Assembly: GCA_002707085.1 (NCBI GenBank) | Contig: PALY01000006.1 | Location: 1-14,405 of the forward strand | Direction of reading: 5' to 3' | Length of the DNA stretch: 14,405 nucleotides | Origin: Deltaproteobacteria bacterium | GTDB lineage: Bacteria > Myxococcota_A > UBA796 | Shown: positions 7,356 through 14,103 of the stretch, piece by piece | Layout of the letters: each line of letters opens with the position of its first letter | Numbering within the stretch: position 1 is the first letter of the stretch | The notes under the pieces: generated by a model | The model's database searches: none | What the model was told of the DNA's origin: nothing | The model's input: only the letters and a program-made list of their open reading frames with translations | Made by a program: the position numbers and the translations under genes

Positions 7356-8420
7356 ATGATTCATTTCTTTATCTTGCTGTGTAGTCTGCTGTTCGCACCC
7401 ATCGACTCCCACGCTGGTCAGCCGTCCGCTCGCGCCCTCGACCCAAACTTCGGTTCCGTATCGGGAGAAACACCCCCTTTCCCTGAGGACTGGGTCACAG
7501 TCAAAGCGCCGCTGCTCGACGTCCATAGCGAGGATGCAGACCGGCCCACTGCCCTTCGATTGTCACGTCATGCGGCCACCGCTGTTCCTCGACTGGCCAA
7601 AGAACTCGCACTTCCCGTCGGTCCCCGAATTCATGTCGTATTGGCCCACACCCAAAAGCAGTTTCAAGAACTACAACCGGGACGAACGCCCACATGGGCA
7701 GATGGTACCGCCTGGCCGCACAGAGGCTGGATCTATCTGCGACGACCTGAACTGAGAGGAGCGACCACCGAAACACTTGAAACCGTTCTTGATCACGAAA
7801 TCGTCCACGTGTTGCTGGGTCGGGCATTTGGTCCCCAAGAAGTGCCACGCTGGCTGCAAGAAGGGATGGCCCAACTATTGGCCGGGGAGTACACCGCAGA
7901 AACCACCAACACCTTGGCCAAAGGCACACTGGGAAACAGTTTGCTGAGCCTTCATGAACTTGCCCGTGGCTTCCCCAAAGATCCTGTGCGCGCTCAACTT
8001 GCATACGCCCAGTCTGCGGACTTCGTGGCATGGATTCGCAACCAACATGGAAAGAAAGCGACCCACATCTTGATCCAAGAATTGGCAGCTGGCGAAAACT
8101 TCCCCGTCGCCATTCGAATGGCGACAGGCCAAGAAGTCGATGACATCGACAAAGCATGGCGCACACGCTTGCAAGACTCCCCCTTTCAACTATCGCCACT
8201 GTTCAGCGAAGGAGTTTGGTGGGGGCTTGGGGCGCTTCTTGTTCCCCTCGCCTGGTTCGCTGTTCGTCGCCGAAACAAGGTGAAACTTACGCGATGGAAA
8301 CGAGAAGAAGTGCTGGAAGATGCACTTTACCGAGCCATCGACAGAAACTTTAAGATGCAAGAAGAAGCCACGGACATCAAAGACGACACCGCTGAATCAC
8401 CCATCTGGCCCATTCAGTAA
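7356..8420 (+). CDS. Membrane-anchored HExxH zinc metallopeptidase (Peptidase_MA-like)
   Basis: This is a 354-residue protein starting at ATG 7356 (no obvious Shine-Dalgarno; the start is supported by the signal peptide). Residues 1-20 form a signal with a cleavage-like SHA|GQ end. The catalytic core has 'HEIVH' at 147-151 and 'RWLQEGMAQLLAG' at 165-177, where Glu169 is the expected third zinc ligand; this H-E-x-x-H...E-G-x-A pattern is that of gluzincin 'peptidase MA-like' domains. A single membrane segment at ~287-304 is followed by a strongly basic stretch (RRRNKVKLTRWKRE) and a ~45-residue tail, so the peptidase domain should lie in the periplasm with the tail in the cytoplasm. The target is unknown; envelope protein processing is a reasonable guess. 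It is divergent from the glycosyltransferase operon, with ~70 bases between, and convergent with the radical SAM gene. Confidence 0.85.
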   Translation: MIHFFILLCSLLFAPIDSHAGQPSARALDPNFGSVSGETPPFPEDWVTVKAPLLDVHSEDADRPTALRLSRHAATAVPRLAKELALPVGPRIHVVLAHTQKQFQELQPGRTPTWADGTAWPHRGWIYLRRPELRGATTETLETVLDHEIVHVLLGRAFGPQEVPRWLQEGMAQLLAGEYTAETTNTLAKGTLGNSLLSLHELARGFPKDPVRAQLAYAQSADFVAWIRNQHGKKATHILIQELAAGENFPVAIRMATGQEVDDIDKAWRTRLQDSPFQLSPLFSEGVWWGLGALLVPLAWFAVRRRNKVKLTRWKREEVLEDALYRAIDRNFKMQEEATDIKDDTAESPIWPIQ

Positions 8421-8432
8421 ACCAGTCTTCAC

Positions 8433-9296
8433 TTAGGTCCAATCCACCCCAGGATAGACGGCCACATCGAGTCCCAGTTCACGTGCATGGTCCGCAATGA
8501 ACTCCAAGCGCTCAATTGCCAATGCGCCAATATTTGATTCCGCAGGTCGGCGTGCGACCGAGTACACCTGCACATGATGAATCGTGCCACTGGATGCCAA
8601 AACATCCGCCAAACGGCCAGCCCAAGACTCAATCTCGTCATCGGTCGGACCGACTCCATCAAAAGTGTGAAACATGCTCTGAACCACCACCCCATACTGT
8701 TGGGCGGCCAACGAAAGGTTGTCTAAGACTTTTTGAAAAGGAATCTTCGTCCCATCCACTCGGTGAAACCAAGCTTCAGTACCTGCATCCAACTTGGCCC
8801 AAACTTCACCCCCGACCGCATGCAACCGTTCAAGACCTTCTTTTACCATTGGCCTTTGAAACAAAGTGGCATTCGTCAGCAAGCTGAGCCGAACGCTCTC
8901 TAAACCATGACGTTCTCGGACTTGGGCCACCACCGATATCGCATCAGCAAATTCAGAGGCGGCCGTCGGCTCACCATCGCCCGCAAAAGAGATATCGCCC
9001 ACACGTCGAAACTCACTGGCCGTGGTGTCAAAAGGTGAATGCGACCACAAAGTACCATCCGCTACCATGGCAAGCAGATCATCCAATTCTTGTTCCAAGA
9101 CCACCAAGTCAATGGTCCGATCACCACCCGGAACCCGCCGATCTACCTGACAATAAGGACATGAAAAATTGCAGGCTTTATCGGGGTTTAGGTTGATCCC
9201 GATACTCAATCCACCCACCCGACGAGAGACCACCGCATACACATAACGATTGGTATCCAACTCACGGCGATGGTCTGAAAAGTCTAGACGGCGCAT
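8433..9296 (-). CDS. Radical SAM protein (COG0731-like)
   Basis: This is a 287-residue protein. The ATG at 9296 is preferred over a TTG 6 bases upstream because the mRNA has AAGGG (complement of 9303-9307) 6 bases before it. The radical SAM cluster motif is 'KACNFSCPYCQVDR' with Cys42, Cys46 and Cys49 (CxxxCxxC), preceded by 'IGINLNPD'. 'DISFAGDGEPT' (101-111) is the glycine-rich SAM-contact segment, and 'LSLLTNATLF' (138-146) follows in a standard TIM-barrel order. The general layout resembles the COG0731 group (distant from the tRNA wybutosine enzyme TYW1). No additional C-terminal Fe-S Cys cluster is visible. It should cleave SAM to a 5'-deoxyadenosyl radical; the substrate is unknown. It stands alone on its strand, divergent from the parvulin operon. 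Confidence 0.88.
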   Translation of the reverse strand: MRRLDFSDHRRELDTNRYVYAVVSRRVGGLSIGINLNPDKACNFSCPYCQVDRRVPGGDRTIDLVVLEQELDDLLAMVADGTLWSHSPFDTTASEFRRVGDISFAGDGEPTAASEFADAISVVAQVRERHGLESVRLSLLTNATLFQRPMVKEGLERLHAVGGEVWAKLDAGTEAWFHRVDGTKIPFQKVLDNLSLAAQQYGVVVQSMFHTFDGVGPTDDEIESWAGRLADVLASSGTIHHVQVYSVARRPAESNIGALAIERLEFIADHARELGLDVAVYPGVDWT

Positions 9297-9382
9297 GTTC
9301 AACCCTTAACCCACTACCCCCGTCCGATTGCAGCAGCCGAAACGCGAGTTAAGCCCGCATTTCAACACGCGCGGAGGACTTC

Positions 9383-10213
9383 ATGCGCCTTACTTCATTT
9401 CTTTTGATTTTCTCTCTCGGCTGCGAGCCCGCTGACGCTGAAACCAGCGTTCCAGGCGAAATTCCCGTATCCGGTGAAACCCTTGTGACCGTAAACGGAA
9501 ACCCCATCACGCAAGGCATGATCGACTCGATGGTCGAACAAATGCCAGAACGTGTTCGCAAACAAATGGAAGCGACAGGACAAATGAGCCAAATGCAAGA
9601 CCAACTGGTTTTGGCTGAACTGTTGTACCGCGAAGCACTGAAGCGAAACATTCACTCCAAGCCTGAGGTTCAAACAAACCTCGCATTGGCTGCCCGTTCA
9701 GCCCTGGCTCAAGCCCTTCTTGAAGAAGTCGTGAAAGAGCGCACCACCGATGAAGCTGTGAAGAAGCACTATGATGATCGCTTGGCCCAATACGGCCGCG
9801 CTCAAGTGAAGGCATCACACATCCTCGTCAAGGATGAAGCTGTCATCAAGGAAGTCAAAGCCAAGCTGGATGCAGGCGGAGACTTCGCAGCACTGGCCAA
9901 AGAGTTCAGTGCAGACCCAGGCTCCAAGGGTGATGGCGGTTCGTTGGGCTGGTTCAGCAAAAAAGACATGGTTGGACCATTCGCTGAAGCCGCTTTCGGT
10001 GCCGAAAAGGGAACGGTTACTGACCCCGTCGAAACACGGTTTGGTTTTCACATCATTAAAGTGGAAGACAAGCGCGAAAAGATTCCTCTTGAGGACGTCC
10101 GCGAAGAAATTGAAGGTCAGTTGGCCCAAGGCTTGGTTCAAACCTATTTGGATGAACTCAAGGCATCTGCCACCATCGTGGACAAGAACGCTGGGACAGA
10201 ACCCAAGAAATGA
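9383..10213 (+). CDS. Parvulin-type peptidyl-prolyl isomerase lipoprotein (PpiC/PrsA-like)
   Basis: This is a 276-residue protein with a strong GGAGG (9373-9377) 5 bases before the ATG. A short signal, MRLTSFLLIFSLGC, puts lipidation at Cys14. Residues ~34-125 are a SurA/PrsA-like chaperone region beginning 'LVTVNGNPITQGMIDSM'. The rotamase domain spans ~141-230: 'VKASHILV' (His146), 'FAALAKEFSADPGSKGDGG' (~168-186), 'LGWFSKKDMVGPFAEAAF' (~188-205) and 'ETRFGFHIIKVED' (His223), all classic parvulin marks. A short helix 'LEDVREEIEGQLAQG' returns to the chaperone part. It should catalyse prolyl isomerisation and assist folding of exported proteins at a membrane surface. It overlaps the next gene by 4 bases (ATGA), so translation is coupled. 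Confidence 0.93.
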   Translation: MRLTSFLLIFSLGCEPADAETSVPGEIPVSGETLVTVNGNPITQGMIDSMVEQMPERVRKQMEATGQMSQMQDQLVLAELLYREALKRNIHSKPEVQTNLALAARSALAQALLEEVVKERTTDEAVKKHYDDRLAQYGRAQVKASHILVKDEAVIKEVKAKLDAGGDFAALAKEFSADPGSKGDGGSLGWFSKKDMVGPFAEAAFGAEKGTVTDPVETRFGFHIIKVEDKREKIPLEDVREEIEGQLAQGLVQTYLDELKASATIVDKNAGTEPKK

Positions 10214-11001
10214 TGGATGAACGCCGTTGGGCGCTCATCCTCGGAGTATCGTCGGGCTTTGGTGCTGCCACAGCCCGACGACTCGCGGATGACGGGTGGG
10301 ACATTATTGGTCTTCACCTTGACCGCCGTCCCACACTTCCCATCGTCGATGAGCTTGCAAAAGAGCTTCAATCGAAGGGACGCGAGGTGTTGTTTTTCAA
10401 CGGCAACGCAGCGGATGACGTACACCGCACAGAAACCATCGCCACCATGGCAGAGAAACTCACACCTCTTGGTGGAAAAATCAATTTCATGCTGCACTCT
10501 CTGGCCTTCGGAACCTTGGCGAACTTGGTTCCCATCGGTGACGATACTCCAGTGAGCCGAAAGCAACTTGAAATGACAATGGATGTCATGGCCAACAGTT
10601 TGGTCTACTGGACACAAGATGTATTGGCCGCAGGTCTTTTCGGTCCAGGCCGCATATTCGCCATGACTTCCGAGGGAAGCGAAACGGCCTGGCCCATGTA
10701 TGGACCCGTCGCTGCCGCAAAAGCCGCGATGGAGTCGTATGTACGCCAACTCGGGAAAGAGATGGCCAGACACCACATCACAGTCAATGCCATCATGGCT
10801 GGCGTTACGGACACTCCGGCCCTTCAAAAAATTCCCGGTTCCGAACATCTGATGGCCAAAGCCAAGAAAAACAACCCTTACCAACGAATCACTCGACCCG
10901 ACGACGTGGCTCAGGCGCTCGTAGAATTGGCGCGACCTGGAACCCACTGGATCAACAGCAACGTCATCCGCATCGACGGCGGTGAATCTTCATCCGCCTG
11001 A
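10210..11001 (+). CDS. FabL-like enoyl-ACP reductase / short-chain dehydrogenase
   Basis: This is a 263-residue SDR-fold protein. The ATG at 10210 overlaps the parvulin stop (ATGA); a second ATG follows at 10213. The cofactor loop is G-x-x-x-G-x-G (Gly12, Gly16, Gly18 in 'LGVSSGFGAATARRLADDG'). 'INFMLHSLAFGTLANL' (91-106) resembles the HSLA segment of enoyl-ACP reductases. The catalytic pair is Tyr164 and Lys171 with spacing Y-x6-K, the enoyl-reductase spacing (FabI/FabL) and not the Y-x3-K of ordinary SDRs. The C-terminal 'AGVTDTPALQKIPGSEHL' and 'VIRIDGGESS' match FabL-type proteins well. It probably reduces enoyl-ACP in fatty acid synthesis with NAD(P)H; another SDR role is possible. Its place between two envelope-folding lipoprotein genes is unusual. 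The stop is 16 bases before the next start. Confidence 0.85.
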   Translation: MMDERRWALILGVSSGFGAATARRLADDGWDIIGLHLDRRPTLPIVDELAKELQSKGREVLFFNGNAADDVHRTETIATMAEKLTPLGGKINFMLHSLAFGTLANLVPIGDDTPVSRKQLEMTMDVMANSLVYWTQDVLAAGLFGPGRIFAMTSEGSETAWPMYGPVAAAKAAMESYVRQLGKEMARHHITVNAIMAGVTDTPALQKIPGSEHLMAKAKKNNPYQRITRPDDVAQALVELARPGTHWINSNVIRIDGGESSSA

Positions 11002-11017
11002 ACCAAAGGACACCATC

Positions 11018-12073
11018 ATGCGCTCAACATTCCTCCTCCTCACCCTGCTTGCATGTGGAAATGCCACTCAAGCCAATGGTGACGAAAACACAACGGCGGC
11101 AGCCGCAGCCTCTCCAAGCGAAGAATCCACGACGGTTGCCAGTTGGAACGGCGGTTCCATCTCGTCCGCTGATCTCAACAAATCACTTGAAATCCAACTC
11201 ATTCAAATTGAATCCGAGTATGTGAACAGTCGTTTTGAAGCACGCAAGAATGGGCTGGACGCAGAAGTCGCACAAAAGCTCATGGATGCAGAAGTCGCCA
11301 AACGCAAACTGGCATCCATCGAAGCACTGCTGAAAGCTGAAGTTGAAGACAAGGTCAGCGAACCCACAGAAGCAGAGATCCAGCAATTCTACATGATGAT
11401 GAAACAACGCCTGCGGGGAGCCAGCCTTGAAGAAGTGAAGCCTCAACTGATTGAAGGAATCAGACAACGAGGACAAGCCGAACGTTTTCAGGCATTCATT
11501 GGCGAACTGTATGTCAGCTACGATGTGAAGCTCACCCTACCTCGTCCCGAAGTACCCAGAATCCCCATCAGTACCGATGATGACCCATCTATTGGCCCCG
11601 ACGATGCTGCGATTACCATCATCCAATTCGCTGAATTTCAATGTCCGTATTGTGGTCGTGCAAAAGAAGTCGTCGACCAGTTGATGGAGAAATACCCAGG
11701 CAAGATCCGCATGGTATTCCGTGACTTCCCACTCAGTTTCCATGACCGCGCAATCCCTGCTGCCGTTGCCGCAAACTGTGCGGGAGAACAAGACCAATAC
11801 TGGCCCATGTACGATGTATTGATGGCCAATCAACGCGCCCTCTCAGAATCGGATCTCACCCGCTATGCGACCGACCTGAAACTGGACCTGAAGAAATGGA
11901 ATACGTGTCGGAAAGATCCGGCACAAGAAGCCGAAGTCCAGAAAGATTTCGAAGATGGAAGCAAAGCCGGTGTTACCGGAACTCCAGCCTTCTTTGTCAA
12001 TGGTATTTTCTTGAACGGAGCCCAACCCATCGAGGCGTTTTCCGAAATCATCGACCAAGAATTGGCTGGATAG
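11018..12073 (+). CDS. Lipoprotein fusing SurA/PpiC-like region to DsbA-like thioredoxin domain
   Basis: This is a 351-residue protein from the ATG at 11018, chosen because AAGGA (11006-11010) lies 7 bases upstream and it starts the lipoprotein signal MRSTFLLLTLLAC (Cys13). A low-complexity Ala/Ser/Thr linker covers ~17-40. Residues ~40-175 are helical and begin 'VASWNGGSISSADLNKSL', like the N-terminal chaperone arm of SurA/PpiC proteins; they include 'EPTEAEIQQFYMMMKQRL' (115-132). Residues ~180-351 are DsbA-like: 'IIQFAEFQCPYCGRAKEV' with the CPYC redox pair Cys209/Cys212, 'RMVFRDFPLSFH' (231-242), and the cis-Pro loop 'GVTGTPAFFVNG' (318-329). Two further Cys (254, 297) may pair, as in some DsbA relatives. 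Likely a periplasm-facing thiol oxidoreductase or isomerase with chaperone activity. Third gene of the operon. Confidence 0.9.
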   Translation: MRSTFLLLTLLACGNATQANGDENTTAAAAASPSEESTTVASWNGGSISSADLNKSLEIQLIQIESEYVNSRFEARKNGLDAEVAQKLMDAEVAKRKLASIEALLKAEVEDKVSEPTEAEIQQFYMMMKQRLRGASLEEVKPQLIEGIRQRGQAERFQAFIGELYVSYDVKLTLPRPEVPRIPISTDDDPSIGPDDAAITIIQFAEFQCPYCGRAKEVVDQLMEKYPGKIRMVFRDFPLSFHDRAIPAAVAANCAGEQDQYWPMYDVLMANQRALSESDLTRYATDLKLDLKKWNTCRKDPAQEAEVQKDFEDGSKAGVTGTPAFFVNGIFLNGAQPIEAFSEIIDQELAG

Positions 12074-12094
12074 TCACCAGAAGAACCATGAAAA

Positions 12095-12110
12095 CACAGT
12101 TGCACCTGTG
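12095..12110. promoter_or_regulatory. Near-perfect 16-base palindrome, possible operator or small hairpin
   Basis: CACAGTTG followed by CACCTGTG is a palindrome with one mismatched pair. It lies 22 bases after the DsbA-fusion stop and 45 bases before the first stalk-lipoprotein start. No T-run follows, so it does not look like a terminator. It could be a protein binding site for the lipoprotein gene, or chance. Confidence 0.25.
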
Positions 12111-12155
12111 GCCCACCTAAGGCACACTTTCTTATAGATTTGGAGGATTCCCAAA

Positions 12156-12815
12156 ATGTATGTACACGGACTGATCACCTCACTGCTGCTCGCCTTCATG
12201 GCGGCTGGGTGTGCGAAACCATCCGAAGCATGTGGCGAAGGCATGGCCCGAGCCGATGATGGACTCTGCTACCCCATCAATGCCAGCGATGACACGGCCA
12301 CCAACAATGGGCTTCCCGATAGCGATGCCGATGCCGATACGGATGCCGATACGGACACCGATTCGGATTTGGACGCAGATATCGATGGTGATGGAGACCT
12401 CGATAGCGATGGCGATGCCGATGCCGATGCCGATGCAGATGCGGATGCGGATGCCGATGCGGACTCCGATACGGATGCCGATGCGGATGCCGACGCTGAT
12501 AGTACTCCACCGGACGAAGGACCACCACCAGACGAAGCACCACCACCCGATGATGGTGGTGATGTGGATGATGATCCAATCGAAGCCGATACTGACTTCG
12601 ATGCTGGTCCACCGGAAGACATGGTCGAGTGTGAAGACGACTCGGATTGCCCGCTTTCTGCCTGTCCAGATGGATCCGTCGGATGTACATGCTTGTCGGG
12701 CGGTGGCGTGGGTGACTCCTTTTGCGTGCCGACCTGCTCCTCAGATGCGGACTGTCCCGAAGGGCTAGAGTGTGACACTGACTTTGGTATCTGCGCCCCA
12801 CCACCACCAGGATGA
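12156..12815 (+). CDS. Asp-rich stalk lipoprotein 1 with ten-cysteine C-terminal module
   Basis: This is a 219-residue protein with GGAGG (12142-12146) 9 bases before the ATG. The signal has lipobox AAGC (Cys19). A short head motif follows, '[15 protein letters not shown]' (26-40), shared with the next two genes. Residues ~55-115 are an almost pure Asp-x repeat (x = Ala, Thr, Ser, Leu, Ile, Gly); '[15 protein letters not shown]' resembles DxDxDG calcium loops. A Pro/Asp linker (PPPDE, PPPDD) covers ~117-135. The C-terminal 60 residues hold ten Cys (159, 165, 170, 177, 179, 190, 194, 200, 206, 213), including '[20 protein letters not shown]', a spacing common in small disulfide-rich modules of myxobacterial surface proteins. 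Likely a lipid-anchored surface protein on an acidic stalk; ligand unknown. Followed by a strong terminator. Confidence 0.85.
   Translation: MYVHGLITSLLLAFMAAGCAKPSEACGEGMARADDGLCYPINASDDTATNNGLPDSDADADTDADTDTDSDLDADIDGDGDLDSDGDADADADADADADADADSDTDADADADADSTPPDEGPPPDEAPPPDDGGDVDDDPIEADTDFDAGPPEDMVECEDDSDCPLSACPDGSVGCTCLSGGGVGDSFCVPTCSSDADCPEGLECDTDFGICAPPPPG
12318..12500 (+). repeat. In-frame hexanucleotide repeat tract encoding (Asp-x)n stalk 1
   Basis: Tandem GATGCC, GATGCG, GATACG and similar 6-base units read as Asp-Ala or Asp-Thr. Units are degenerate in their third codon positions, so the tract is older or more mixed than the one in the next gene. Because each unit is two codons, gain or loss of units would keep the reading frame. 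Confidence 0.85.
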
Positions 12816-12837
12816 GTTCCCTAAAGGAACCGTTTAT

Positions 12838-12878
12838 AAAAGCCCCAGTGCCGGCATCATCGGCACTGGGGCTTTTTT
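12838..12878 (+). terminator. Strong rho-independent terminator after stalk lipoprotein 1
   Basis: The 16-base arms 12838-12853 (AAAAGCCCCAGTGCCG) and 12861-12876 are perfect inverted repeats around a 7-base loop GCATCAT, with a run of six T at 12873-12878. The stem is GC-rich. The A-run on the left arm means it could also work on the opposite strand. It separates the first stalk-lipoprotein gene from the second, which must then have its own promoter or rely on read-through. Confidence 0.95.
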
Positions 12879-12932
12879 GATCTTGCAGCCCAGGCCTTCC
12901 TGCGTCATGCTGCCTTCTACGGAGGTTTCGCA

Positions 12933-14024
12933 ATGCAGAAGCTCACATTAGTTCAATCTTCCATCCTGATTGCCGCTCTAATGGCTTGCACAGGAAAGGA
13001 AGATGATGTCTGTGGCGACGGTTACGCCCGCGCCGATGATGGCAACTGTTATCCATTGAATGACGATGGTGATTCGGATGCCGACACAGACACGGATGCC
13101 GACACCGATGAAGACCTTGATTTAGATTCCGATGCGGATGCCGACGCTGATAGTGGTCCACCCGATATGGATGCAGATGCGGATGCGGATGCGGATGCGG
13201 ATGCGGATGCAGATGCAGACGCGGATTCGGATTCGGACGCAGATGCGGATGCGGATGCGGATGCGGATGTGGATGTGGATGACCCACCAGACGATGACCC
13301 ACCGCCCGATGATCCACCCGACGATCCACCACCCGACGATCCACCACCTGACGATCCACCGCCGGATGACGACATTGACGCAGATACCGATGCGGACGCA
13401 GACGATGGAGGTGGTGAAGAGTTCGATATTACAGCAGACTGCGCCGATGAAGTACCAGAGTTGGTTGAACTGGTTGGCACTTTGTGGGACTGGACAGATG
13501 GTGTAGGCAGAGTGGAGTTTGAGTCTGCTGCTTGGGTGTGGCGCTCATCTGGAAGCAAAGCCGTCTTGCTCGTGACTGAAGCCGAAAACACTTGTGAATC
13601 ACTTGAAACCATCGCCGATGGCACCTATGACGATGCGGCTTTCATCGTAGAAATTGCAGGCTTCGACGATCCAGAACCCGGCACATATGGTGTGGAAAGC
13701 GAAGATGCAGATGACCCAGACGTATCGGCCAGTGCATACGTGATTTTTGAAGGGGCGGGTTCAGAATTGCCGCTCGACGGCTCAGGTGGCACCATTTTGG
13801 TGGATGAATTCGAACTTGGCGGATTGTTCACCGGTCGAGTGAATCTCGACTCCACAGATCCATCTGAAGGGGCCGAGGGCAACTTTAGCGCTTGCTACTG
13901 CGAGGGTATGGCGGACTTTGCTTTACCCATTGGAGACTTTGGAGGTCCTGATGATCCACCACCAGACGACCCGCCGGACGACCCACCACCCGACGACCCG
14001 CCTGAGCCAGATGGAGGCGGTTGA
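12933..14024 (+). CDS. Asp-rich stalk lipoprotein 2 with beta-rich C-terminal domain
   Basis: This is a 363-residue protein with GGAGG (12921-12925) 7 bases before the ATG. The signal ends in lipobox ALMAC (Cys19). The head motif 'CGDGYARADDGNCYP' (27-41) is nearly identical to that of the preceding gene. An (Asp-x)n stalk covers ~45-116, then PPPDD repeats (~117-147) and a short D-A run (148-157). A globular domain of about 170 residues (165-336) follows, with Cys170, Cys221, Cys321 and Cys323 and a predicted beta-rich pattern: 'ESAAWVWRSSGSKAVLLVTE', 'GTYGVESED', 'ASAYVIFEGAG', 'GGTILVDEFELGG' and 'GNFSACYCEGMADFALP'. The protein ends in another PPPDD tail (339-360). I do not recognise a named family; the strand order suggests a barrel- or lipocalin-like surface domain (inference). 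Likely surface-exposed, held away from the membrane by the acidic stalk. Confidence 0.85.
   Translation: MQKLTLVQSSILIAALMACTGKEDDVCGDGYARADDGNCYPLNDDGDSDADTDTDADTDEDLDLDSDADADADSGPPDMDADADADADADADADADADSDSDADADADADADVDVDDPPDDDPPPDDPPDDPPPDDPPPDDPPPDDDIDADTDADADDGGGEEFDITADCADEVPELVELVGTLWDWTDGVGRVEFESAAWVWRSSGSKAVLLVTEAENTCESLETIADGTYDDAAFIVEIAGFDDPEPGTYGVESEDADDPDVSASAYVIFEGAGSELPLDGSGGTILVDEFELGGLFTGRVNLDSTDPSEGAEGNFSACYCEGMADFALPIGDFGGPDDPPPDDPPDDPPPDDPPEPDGGG
13065..13280 (+). repeat. In-frame hexanucleotide repeat tract encoding (Asp-x)n stalk 2
   Basis: The tract contains runs of identical 6-base units: five perfect GATGCG units at 13176-13205 and four at 13242-13265, among GATGCA, GACGCA, GATTCG and GATGTG variants. 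Identity between units is higher than in the first gene, consistent with recent expansion or homogenisation. Slippage would change stalk length by two residues per unit with no frameshift. Confidence 0.85.
13281..13373 (+). repeat. Proline-aspartate (PPPDD) linker repeat
   Basis: Fifteen-base units of the GATCCACCACCCGAC type encode P-P-P-D-D between the acidic stalk and the globular domain of stalk lipoprotein 2. Pro-rich acidic spacers are usually extended and rigid. A second copy is at the C-terminus of the same gene. Confidence 0.75.
13947..14012 (+). repeat. C-terminal proline-aspartate (PPPDD) repeat
   Basis: The same PPPDD-type units as the internal linker recur after the globular domain, ending in PEPDGGG. 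The same linker on both sides of the domain suggests the domain was inserted between, or flanked by, duplicated linker DNA. Confidence 0.7.
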
Positions 14025-14103
14025 TCAATAGGACTTCTTCGCAAACGCTTCAGCGAAAGTTGGAGCGCTTGTGTATGATCCATCCAGCTACACCGGAGAC
14101 CCC

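Noticed and set aside
7501..8199. A 232-residue minus-strand open frame
   Set aside because: It lies fully opposite the HExxH metallopeptidase, which has a signal peptide, catalytic motif and membrane anchor. The reverse frame shows no recognisable motif.
10144..10947. A 267-residue minus-strand open frame
   Set aside because: It is opposite the FabL-like gene with its complete SDR motifs, and its own sequence resembles no family.
12269..12933. Long minus-strand open frames (up to 218 residues) rich in Ser-Ala or His-Arg opposite the first stalk gene
   Set aside because: They are translations of the GATGCC-type repeat in other frames. They lack ribosome binding sites and natural composition, and the plus-strand gene has a signal, lipobox and terminator.
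12943..13624. Minus-strand frames of 138 and 191 residues opposite the second stalk gene
   Set aside because: Same cause: a periodic repeat keeps all frames open. The composition is pure Ser-Ala-Gly or His-Pro-Arg repeat.
14038..14057. Hairpin TTCGC-N10-GCGAA between stalk genes 2 and 3 as a terminator
   Set aside because: The stem is only 5 bases with a 10-base loop and no T-run follows.
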